DNA of 64,000 bases. Origin: Polaribacter porphyrae (GTDB lineage Bacteria > Bacteroidota > Bacteroidia > Flavobacteriales > Flavobacteriaceae). This document shows positions 44,354 to 51,595 of this stretch, one piece after another. Numbering within the stretch: position 1 is the first letter of the stretch; every line of letters begins with the position of its first letter. Location: contig NZ_MSCN01000001.1 in assembly GCF_002954685.1 (NCBI RefSeq), forward strand, positions 2,967,554 through 3,031,553. Reading direction: 5' to 3'. The position numbers and the translations under genes are program-made. Under the pieces are notes generated by a model. The model was not told the DNA's origin, made no database searches, and saw nothing but the letters and a program-made list of their open reading frames with translations.

Positions 44354-45626
44354 TACAAAAAACGACATTGCTTGGAATAAGCTATTTGCAAAATATAAAA
44401 TCTCGGAAAATGTTTTAAAAAATGGTGCTTTCGAAATTAATTCTACACAAATTAATGAGTTTCGAGAAGCTCGTTTAATGACAAAATTTGATTTCCGATC
44501 ACAACTACCAGAAATTTTTGCAGAAAATGAACTTTCAATATTACCAATTTCAAGAGGTAGCTATGTAATTTCAGACTTTGAGACTTTCAAAGATTTTGAG
44601 AGCAAAGATCCAACACCAATTAAAATTGACTTTCCAAATTATTTAGAAAGTATTAAACACGATAATATTACAAGCGAATCGACAGCTTTAAACTGTGCTT
44701 TTGTTACGGGAATTATAGAAGATTTTGTGCAAGATGAAGAAATAAAACCAACTGTCAGTGGTCGAATGAGTTCATCAAGTTTTGATTTTAATATCAAAAC
44801 ACTAAAATCTAATTTAAACATTGTTGTAAATAACAGTCAGATAGAAATAGATGGTGGTTATGAAGGAGTTAATTCATTAAGTTTAATTGAGGCAAAAAAC
44901 TCAATTTCAAAAGACTTTTTGATTAGGCAAATGTATTATCCATACAAATTGTGGAATAACAAAATAGCCAAAGAAATAAAACCAATTTTTCTAACTTATT
45001 CTAATGGTATTTTCCACTTTCGAGAATACGTTTTTGAAGATCCAAATCATTATAATTCGCTAAAATTAAAAAGTGAGAAAAGATATGTAATTCGTGATGG
45101 AGCAATAAACTTGGAATTAATTCAAAAAATTGCAAACGAAACACCAATAACAGCGGAATTAGAAGTTCCTTTTCCACAAGCTGACTCGTTTGATAGAGTA
45201 ATTAACCTTTGTGAATTGCTAAACGAAAATGGTTCTTTAACACGTGAATATTTAACTGTAAACTATGATTTTGACGTTAGACAAACTAATTATTATACAG
45301 ACGCAGGAAGATATTTAGGACTGATCGATAAATCAAGAGAAAACGGAGAAGTAAATTACTTTTTAACGGATTTAGGCAAACGTATTTTTAGTTTAAACAT
45401 TACAGACAGACAAATAGAGTTTTTTAAACTTATTCTATCTCATCGAGTTTTTAATCGAGTAATTAAATCATATTTTGAAAATTCTGAACAACCAAGCATA
45501 AACGCAATTGTCGAAATAATGAAAACATCTGACTTGTATAATATCAATTCTGACGTTACATTTCACAGAAGAGCATCTACAATTTCGAGTTGGATAAATT
45601 GGATTATCGACCAGATTGAGGAATAA
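44346..45626 (+). CDS. Type II restriction endonuclease candidate, PD-(D/E)XK
   Basis: A 426-aa protein beginning at ATG 44346, inside the methylase stop region (an earlier in-frame start at 44313 lies deeper in the methylase gene). The putative catalytic site is D169 in EIDGGYEG and E182-A-K184 in SLSLIEAKNSIS. The C-terminal half appears to be winged-helix DNA-binding domains (LLNENGSLTREYLTVNY; YFLTDLGKRIFS). It resembles DUF6997-type restriction enzymes found next to Dam-like methylases. Restriction activity is inferred from motif and pairing. Confidence 0.8.
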   Translation: MSDTKNDIAWNKLFAKYKISENVLKNGAFEINSTQINEFREARLMTKFDFRSQLPEIFAENELSILPISRGSYVISDFETFKDFESKDPTPIKIDFPNYLESIKHDNITSESTALNCAFVTGIIEDFVQDEEIKPTVSGRMSSSSFDFNIKTLKSNLNIVVNNSQIEIDGGYEGVNSLSLIEAKNSISKDFLIRQMYYPYKLWNNKIAKEIKPIFLTYSNGIFHFREYVFEDPNHYNSLKLKSEKRYVIRDGAINLELIQKIANETPITAELEVPFPQADSFDRVINLCELLNENGSLTREYLTVNYDFDVRQTNYYTDAGRYLGLIDKSRENGEVNYFLTDLGKRIFSLNITDRQIEFFKLILSHRVFNRVIKSYFENSEQPSINAIVEIMKTSDLYNINSDVTFHRRASTISSWINWIIDQIEE

Positions 45627-45630
45627 AAAC

Positions 45631-45765
45631 GTGCCCTAACAACATATATAAAAAATAGCGGTTTTAGTGCTTAACACAAAAATAGTCAATTAATTAAAAG
45701 TATGTTATAAACCGAAAAGTCCGTGCATAAAATCCGCTACTTTTCATATACAATACCGTTAAACG
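45631..45765. repeat. Right attC-like palindrome, 135 bp
   Basis: GTGCCCTAAC (45631-45640) opens and GTTAAACG (45758-45765) closes a long imperfect palindrome. The arms pair over about 25 positions: TATATAAAAAATAGCGG then TTTTAGTGC on the left, and GTGCATAAAATCCGCTAC then TTTTCATATA on the right, with one unpaired base and few mismatches. The layout (R'', arms, variable middle, R') and size resemble VCR-type attC sites. Confidence 0.6.
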
Positions 45766-45776
45766 AAACTTCTAAA

Positions 45777-45848
45777 TTACTTCTTTAAAGAATTCTAGCC
45801 TTGGGATTTTAATTCAATTTCTTGGTTGGCTTTTGTAATTATTTGTAA
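45777..45848 (-). pseudogene. Decayed 3' fragment of thiL
   Basis: On the minus strand the frame reads LQIITKANQEIELKSQG, stop, NSLKK, stop, matching LQLITRANQEIELKAQGWNG at the end of thiL (59712-60761). Trp has become TAG and nothing of the gene lies upstream. It sits 12 bp beyond the attC-like core at 45758-45765 and has the same orientation as intact thiL 14 kb away. Divergence at synonymous sites suggests an origin from another thiL allele. Confidence 0.85.
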
Positions 45849-45928
45849 CTCTTATATCCCTTAAAATAAATTAAGAATAGAAGAATTTATAAAATCTTGC
45901 TAAAGTAATTTTTAAGTATCTTCGATTT

Positions 45929-47047
45929 ATGAATTACGAGTCTATAATTCCTTTTTTAGCGTTACTGATTGTAATTTTATTTTTACTTTTTTCTAGTTTT
46001 TTATTAACGGTTAAAAGAGAAAAAAAACTGCCAAATCAACTTTTAGCAGCTTTTTTGATTATTACTGCTATAGATATTAGTGTATTTTTTTACACTGAAT
46101 TTATAACATTACCTTTAGGTTTTGACATGTTAAGAAATAGTGTTTCTGCATTTAAAAACCCACTATTATTTTTATATATTCTTTCTATAATTTATACGGA
46201 TTTTAAACTAAAATGGAAACATTTAATCCATTTATTACCATGGATAATTACCATACTTATTTTAATGCCAAATTTCTTTTTTGTAGATGAAGAAGCAAAG
46301 AAATTATTTTATGAAAATTACAATTCGCATTTAGAAATTAAGTTTTTAGATTATCTTGGAGATGCACTATCCCTTGGGTATTTAATTGCAGAAATCTACT
46401 ACATAAGAAGGTATAAAAAACTATTGCTAGAAAATTTTACAGAAAAAAGTGCTTTTAAAAATTATGTTTGGCTAAAACAATTAGCAATTTTATTATTTAT
46501 TGGTCAAGCATTAACTTGGATTAAAAATTATGCTCGTTTGCATTTGAGTTTAGAAACTACCAATAGTTTAAGAACAATCGTCTTAATTTTTGGAATTGGT
46601 TTAATTTGTTGGATATTTTTAAAAGCGGTGAATTCACCAAAACTATTTAAAGGAATACGTGTTGATTTAAAAACATCAAAAGAAATAAAAAGATCAAAAG
46701 AAAATTTAGAACATAGTTCTCAATTAATAGTTTTAGAACAATTTATGAATGATGAAAAACCTTTCTTAAATCCAAGTTTAACCATTAGAAAATTAGCTTC
46801 AGCAATTGAAATGAATTCTAGAGACTTGTCTGTTTTAATAAATCAGCATTTAAATCAACATTTTTTTGATTTTGTAAATGAATATAGAATTGAAGAAGCA
46901 AAATCAATATTAAAGAATCCAAAGAAAAAGGCATTTACGATTCTCGAAATTTTATATGAAGTTGGTTTTAATTCTAAATCTTCTTTTAATACTGCTTTTA
47001 AAAAGCACACAGGTTTAACACCAACTCAATTTAGAAAAAAAGCTTAA
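45929..47047 (+). CDS. 7TM-AraC-type transcriptional regulator
   Basis: A 372-aa protein with about seven membrane helices in residues 1-235 and a cytoplasmic AraC HTH (LTIRKLASAIEMNSRDLSVL, then ILYEVGFNSKSSFNTAFKKH). It should sense a ligand in the membrane or periplasm and act on DNA directly. It is a close paralogue of the next gene, which starts 1 bp after its stop; the HTH parts are nearly identical, the membrane parts less so. Confidence 0.9.
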   Translation: MNYESIIPFLALLIVILFLLFSSFLLTVKREKKLPNQLLAAFLIITAIDISVFFYTEFITLPLGFDMLRNSVSAFKNPLLFLYILSIIYTDFKLKWKHLIHLLPWIITILILMPNFFFVDEEAKKLFYENYNSHLEIKFLDYLGDALSLGYLIAEIYYIRRYKKLLLENFTEKSAFKNYVWLKQLAILLFIGQALTWIKNYARLHLSLETTNSLRTIVLIFGIGLICWIFLKAVNSPKLFKGIRVDLKTSKEIKRSKENLEHSSQLIVLEQFMNDEKPFLNPSLTIRKLASAIEMNSRDLSVLINQHLNQHFFDFVNEYRIEEAKSILKNPKKKAFTILEILYEVGFNSKSSFNTAFKKHTGLTPTQFRKKA

Positions 47048-47048
47048 A

Positions 47049-48161
47049 ATGGATTTTAATATATATGTAATTATTGGCTTGTTATCCACTTTTGTAACTG
47101 TGCTTTTGGCTATATTTATATTAAGCGTTAGCTCAAAAAACAAAATAAGTAATATTCTTTTTGCTATTTTTTTAATATTAAATGCATTTGAATTTAGTGG
47201 TTTTTTTCTTCAAATTTTCTTTGAAAAACCAAATAATTTTTTAGTTGCTAAAGATCAATTTACACACTTAACGCTTCCTACATTTTTCTTATATATTTTA
47301 TCTGTTTGCTATTCTGATTTTAGAATACAAAAAAAACATTTATGGCATACAATCCCTTTTTTTGCTGCCAATTTTGTGATGATTCCAAGATTTTATTTGA
47401 GTAGTACAGATGAAAAAATAGCACTTTACAAAAATTTTAATTCGCTTTATGAAATTATTTACATTCATATTTCATTGCATTTACAATCCATTATTTACAT
47501 TGTTCTTGGATTTATTGTTTTGAAAAGAGCAAAAAAAATATTTTTGGAAAATTATTCTAATAATAATATTAAAACTTACAAATGGCTGTTTCAATTGTTG
47601 TTATTTATGAGTTTTCTATATGGTGTTGCCATTATTAAGAATAGTTTAAAGTTCTTTGGAAAGCAAAACAATTTTCAAATTGCACAAATCGGAATGAGTA
47701 TTGCTGTTTTAAGTTTTGCATGTTGGTATGTTTTAAAGGCATTGAGAAATCCTAATTTATTTAGCGGCGTAAATTCTAATATAAAATTGATTACAGATTT
47801 AAATGTAGCTGCTAAAAACAATATCAATAGAGAAGAAATTGATGCTATTATTTTATTTATGAAAACAGAAAAGCCATATTTAAATCCATCATTAACTATT
47901 AGAAATTTAGCAGAAAAAATTAAAATGAATCCAAGAGATTTATCAGTTTTAATTAATCAACATTTAGAGAAACATTTTTTTGATTTTATAAACGAATTTA
48001 GAATAGAAGAAGCCAAAAAAATCCTAAAAAACCCAGAGAAAAAAGAATTTACAGTTCTTGAAATTTTATATGATGTTGGATTTAATTCAAAATCTTCTTT
48101 TAATACAGCTTTTAAAAAGCACACAGGTTTAACGCCAACTCAATATAGAAAAACAGCTTAA
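47049..48161 (+). CDS. 7TM-AraC-type transcriptional regulator, tandem paralogue
   Basis: A 370-aa paralogue of the preceding gene: seven membrane helices, then an AraC HTH (LTIRNLAEKIKMNPRDLSVL, then ILYDVGFNSKSSFNTAFKKH). The conserved HTH and diverged membrane domain suggest the pair recognise similar operators with different inputs. It is followed after 12 bp by the DUF6090 gene. Confidence 0.9.
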   Translation: MDFNIYVIIGLLSTFVTVLLAIFILSVSSKNKISNILFAIFLILNAFEFSGFFLQIFFEKPNNFLVAKDQFTHLTLPTFFLYILSVCYSDFRIQKKHLWHTIPFFAANFVMIPRFYLSSTDEKIALYKNFNSLYEIIYIHISLHLQSIIYIVLGFIVLKRAKKIFLENYSNNNIKTYKWLFQLLLFMSFLYGVAIIKNSLKFFGKQNNFQIAQIGMSIAVLSFACWYVLKALRNPNLFSGVNSNIKLITDLNVAAKNNINREEIDAIILFMKTEKPYLNPSLTIRNLAEKIKMNPRDLSVLINQHLEKHFFDFINEFRIEEAKKILKNPEKKEFTVLEILYDVGFNSKSSFNTAFKKHTGLTPTQYRKTA

Positions 48162-48173
48162 AAAGATATAAAA

Positions 48174-48944
48174 ATGAAAATTTTTAGAAAAATTAGATTT
48201 CGTACAATTACTAAAAGTGGTTTTAGTAAATATGTATTATATGCTTTTGGAGAAATCTTATTAGTAGTAATTGGTATTTTAATTGCACTATATATTAATA
48301 ATAAAAAAGATATTTCTGATCGTATAGAAATACAGAAGAATCATTTTAAAGTACTAAAAGAAGAATTACAAAATAATTTAGAGATTCTTGAAAAAGAACA
48401 AGAGACACTTGGAGAACTTATAGAAAATATTAGAGATTTAATAAATCTGTCTAACTCAAACACGTTAGAAAAAGAGTTTAATGAAACCTATTTATCTGAA
48501 TTACTTTTCTTACCAATTACTAGAGCTATTGAAGTAAATTATGAAAATGCAGCTTTTGCTGAATTTACTTCTTCAAGTAGTTTAAAAAATGTAAAAAATG
48601 ATAGTTTAAGAAGCTTATTACGTGCTTGGAATAGAAAATTAGAGACGTTTAAGTTTCAAGAAAATGTTGTGCATGAATCTTTAGATAAAGCTAACAATTT
48701 TATAGAAGTTAACGGTTCTTTAAAAACTATTTTTGATAATATAAACCTGTCTGAAAGTTATCTAGAAATTAAGAATTCCAAGACTGTTACAAGTAATAAA
48801 AATTTACTAAAATCTAGACAGTTTGAAAACATACTCATTCAATATCTTGGTGTAGCAACACAACTTCACAAAAAAGAATATCCATCTTTTAAAAGTGATA
48901 TTACCAATTTAATATATTTGTTAGAAGTTGTTTTAAACAATTAA
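48174..48944 (+). CDS. DUF6090 family membrane protein
   Basis: A 256-aa protein starting MKIFRKIRFRTITKSGFSKY, with one membrane helix (about residues 24-42, YAFGEILLVVIGILIALY) and a long helical, coiled-coil-like extracytoplasmic part. The N-terminal block is typical of DUF6090, a Bacteroidota family of unknown function. It forms an apparent operon with the two 7TM-AraC genes. Confidence 0.82.
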   Translation: MKIFRKIRFRTITKSGFSKYVLYAFGEILLVVIGILIALYINNKKDISDRIEIQKNHFKVLKEELQNNLEILEKEQETLGELIENIRDLINLSNSNTLEKEFNETYLSELLFLPITRAIEVNYENAAFAEFTSSSSLKNVKNDSLRSLLRAWNRKLETFKFQENVVHESLDKANNFIEVNGSLKTIFDNINLSESYLEIKNSKTVTSNKNLLKSRQFENILIQYLGVATQLHKKEYPSFKSDITNLIYLLEVVLNN

Positions 48945-48971
48945 AATAACTTAAAATCAATCATTTAACGT

Positions 48972-49052
48972 AAAGTCGAACGTTTGTAAAACAAAGTCGA
49001 ACTGATTTCTTTTTTAGAAAATGGTTCGACTTTGTGCTTTCGGTCGCACAAA
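48972..49052. promoter_or_regulatory. Direct and inverted repeats upstream of a receptor gene
   Basis: AAAGTCGAAC occurs at 48972-48981 and 48993-49002, 21 bp apart, and its reverse complement GTTCGACTTT at 49024-49033. TTTGTGC (49031-49037) and GCACAAA (49046-49052) form a second inverted repeat. Direct repeats two turns apart suit an AraC-type activator such as the two encoded upstream. The receptor gene starts at 49115. Confidence 0.5.
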
Positions 49053-49114
49053 ATGGTTTTCAATTGCACATTTGTATCATCAAAACAAAACAACCGTTTT
49101 AAAACATTCTTAAA

Positions 49115-51517
49115 ATGGTAAAAACAAAAAAAATGAATACAAAAATGAAAACTTTACAAATTTTAATTGCACTCTTATTTTCAGGAATTTTAGCTGCACA
49201 AACCATAACAGGAAAAGTATCAGACAACATAGATGTTATCCCTTTTGCAAATGTGATTTTAAAAGATGGAACTCAAAAAATAGTTGCAGGAACTACCACA
49301 ACAGATGAAGGAACTTTTGAGCTAAAAACAGTAAAAGGAACATATACTTTAGAAATTAGTTTTTTAGGATATCAAATGTTATCAAAAACAATTATTGTTG
49401 ATAAAAACATCAATTTAGGAATACTAATTCTCAAAGAAAATGCACAAGCTTTAGATGAAATTGTAGTAAAAACAGAAAAAAGAGTTATTGAAAGAAAAAT
49501 AGATCGATTTGTTTTTAATGTAGCAAAAAGTATTGCTGCAGTTGGCGGAAATGGAGTTGATGTTTTAAGAGTTGCTCCAGGTATTCAAATGCAGAATAAT
49601 ACTTTGTCTATTTTGGGAAAAGGAGCAACACAAGTAATGATAAATGGTAGATTATCTCCTTTAGCAGGTGACGAATTAATGAGTTTTTTAAGTGGATTTT
49701 CTGCAAGTGATATCATAAAAATTGAAGTAATTACAAATCCGCCAGCAAAATACGATGCTGCAGGAAATGGAGGATTGATTAACATTATTTTAAAGAAAGG
49801 AATTCAAGATTCTTGGAGAAATGCTACTACTGTTTCTTACAATCAAAATCGATATAATTTTACCACTTTAAACAATAATTTTTTCTACAATAAAGGCAAA
49901 TTTTCTTTATCAACAAGTATAAATGCAACAAAAGGAGCATTAGAAAATTTAGAAGGAATAGCAATTGAGTATCCTAATAATTTTTGGGAAATAGATTTGA
50001 TTGGTAAAATGGGTAGAGATCAATTTTCAGGACGTTTTTTAATAGACTATGCAATTTCTGATAAAACTACTTTCGGTGTACAATATTTAGGAAACCAAAC
50101 CAACCCAAATATCAATTCTATGACAACTTCAACTATTTTTGACAGCAATAATAATTTGGAAAGAAGTTTGCAAAATGAAGCAGATAATCATAGAGATAGC
50201 CAAAATCATTCAGTAAATTTTCACATTATTTCTAAATTAGATGATTCAGGTAAAAATATTTCTTTTGATGCAGATTATTTTACGTTCAACTCTAATAATA
50301 CTTTAGATTTTAATACAGAACAATTTAATAATTCTGGAGTATCACAAGGTATTAGCTCTGCAGCTTTAAATATTGCAAATCAAAAAATTGACAACTTTAG
50401 TACGCAGATAGATTTAGATTATCCAATAGAAAAAGTAAATCTTTCTTATGGTGTTAAGGCTAGTTTTACAAACTCTGTAAGTGATGTTTTGTATTTTGAT
50501 ACACTTTCTGGAAATCCTATTTTAGACCCAAACAGATCAAACGCTTTTGAATATAAAGAAAACGTTTTGGCAGCTTATTTTTCTGGAAACACAAAACTAA
50601 ATGATAAATTAACGATGCAATTTGGCTTGCGTTTTGAAGATACCAAAACCACAGGGATTAATGCAGAAATAAATACAGAAAACAAGAATAATTACAGCAA
50701 ATTATTCCCTAGTTTATATTTTTCTTACGCAAAAAATGACAATAATAACTTTAATTTTGCTTATGGTAAGAGAATTAACAGACCTAATTTTAGAGATTTA
50801 AATCCGTTTCGTTTTTATATAAATGATAATAGTTATAGTGTTGGAAATCCGTTTTTACAGCCTTCTTTTTCAGATAATTTTGAAGTTTCTCACTTATATA
50901 AAAATAATTTAAGCACCAGTTTTTCTTTAAACATTACGAATGATGGTTATAGTGTTGTTTTTAATACAGATGCACAAAATCAAGATCAAATAGTTACAAG
51001 AGAAAACTATTTTAAAACATATAGATATACGTTTACAGAAAGCTTTTCTTACAACAAAGTTTCTTGGTTTAAAAGTCAAAATAGCGTTAATTTGTTAGGT
51101 TATGTTACAAAATTCACCAAAGATATTGGTACAAATCCAAAAAACGGATTGCAGTTGTATGTAACATCAAACAATACATTTTCTTTGAGTGAAAACACGA
51201 AACTACAAGTAAATTCTTGGTATAGTTCTCAACACAACAGAGGTTTATTTAGTATGGGAGAAATGGTAGATTTATCTTTCGCATTACAGCATCAATTTAA
51301 AAACAACATAAAAATGTCTTTATCATTTAATGATGTTTTAAATACAGCAAGTTTAAGGGATTACGTTTCTAGCGTAAATGGAATTCCGCAAAATTACAGT
51401 CAGAATGAAAGTTCTAGAAACTTTAGAATTTCACTTTCTTACGATTTTGGTAACAAAAAAGTAAACGTAAAAAATAGAGGTTTTAGTAATGATGATGAGC
51501 AAAGAAGGAGTAATTAA
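49115..51517 (+). CDS. Outer-membrane beta-barrel family protein / TonB-dependent receptor
   Basis: An 800-aa outer-membrane protein: signal peptide (from MKTLQILIALLFSGILAAQ), carboxypeptidase-like domain (TITGKVSDNIDVIPFANVIL), plug region (GVDVLRVAPGIQMQNNTLSI, then PPAKYDAAGNGGLINIILKK) and a barrel ending FRISLSYDFGNKKV with a short tail. Starts at 49115, 49133 or 49145 are possible; the last gives the most compact signal peptide. It is paralogous to 51596-53950. Ligand unknown. Regulation by the 7TM-AraC pair is inferred from the repeats. Confidence 0.9.
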   Translation: MVKTKKMNTKMKTLQILIALLFSGILAAQTITGKVSDNIDVIPFANVILKDGTQKIVAGTTTTDEGTFELKTVKGTYTLEISFLGYQMLSKTIIVDKNINLGILILKENAQALDEIVVKTEKRVIERKIDRFVFNVAKSIAAVGGNGVDVLRVAPGIQMQNNTLSILGKGATQVMINGRLSPLAGDELMSFLSGFSASDIIKIEVITNPPAKYDAAGNGGLINIILKKGIQDSWRNATTVSYNQNRYNFTTLNNNFFYNKGKFSLSTSINATKGALENLEGIAIEYPNNFWEIDLIGKMGRDQFSGRFLIDYAISDKTTFGVQYLGNQTNPNINSMTTSTIFDSNNNLERSLQNEADNHRDSQNHSVNFHIISKLDDSGKNISFDADYFTFNSNNTLDFNTEQFNNSGVSQGISSAALNIANQKIDNFSTQIDLDYPIEKVNLSYGVKASFTNSVSDVLYFDTLSGNPILDPNRSNAFEYKENVLAAYFSGNTKLNDKLTMQFGLRFEDTKTTGINAEINTENKNNYSKLFPSLYFSYAKNDNNNFNFAYGKRINRPNFRDLNPFRFYINDNSYSVGNPFLQPSFSDNFEVSHLYKNNLSTSFSLNITNDGYSVVFNTDAQNQDQIVTRENYFKTYRYTFTESFSYNKVSWFKSQNSVNLLGYVTKFTKDIGTNPKNGLQLYVTSNNTFSLSENTKLQVNSWYSSQHNRGLFSMGEMVDLSFALQHQFKNNIKMSLSFNDVLNTASLRDYVSSVNGIPQNYSQNESSRNFRISLSYDFGNKKVNVKNRGFSNDDEQRRSN

Positions 51518-51536
51518 TTGCGACTTCCTAAAACAA

Positions 51537-51565
51537 AAACCCTTTAAATTCATTTTAAAGGGTTT
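51537..51565. terminator. Hairpin between convergent receptor genes
   Basis: A perfect 12-bp stem AAACCCTTTAAA / TTTAAAGGGTTT with a 5-nt loop lies between the two convergent receptor genes. The T run on the plus strand is short (TTTATGG), so efficiency is uncertain. Confidence 0.65.
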
Positions 51566-51595
51566 ATGGCAGATTCTTTATTATTCAAATAATTA

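Larger units (their letters stand above)
43435..45758 (+). mobile_element. Putative integron-type gene cassette carrying a restriction-modification pair
   Basis: If the cassette is cut before TT at both ends (43434/43435 and 45758/45759), the circle regenerates GTTAGGGCAC, the exact reverse complement of GTGCCCTAAC at 45631-45640. The sealed chromosome regenerates TTAAACGAA, complementary to TTCGTTTAA at 43384-43392. Both outcomes are what cassette recombination predicts. The cassette would hold its own promoter, both genes and a 128-bp attC-like tail. No integrase is in the window, and mobility is inferred. Confidence 0.5.

Noticed and set aside
43386..45765. Composite transposon or MITE as the explanation for the repeats around the RM genes
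   Set aside because: There is no transposase, the two ends differ in length and structure, and the repeats pair as cassette junctions rather than as terminal inverted repeats with target duplications. Not fully excluded.
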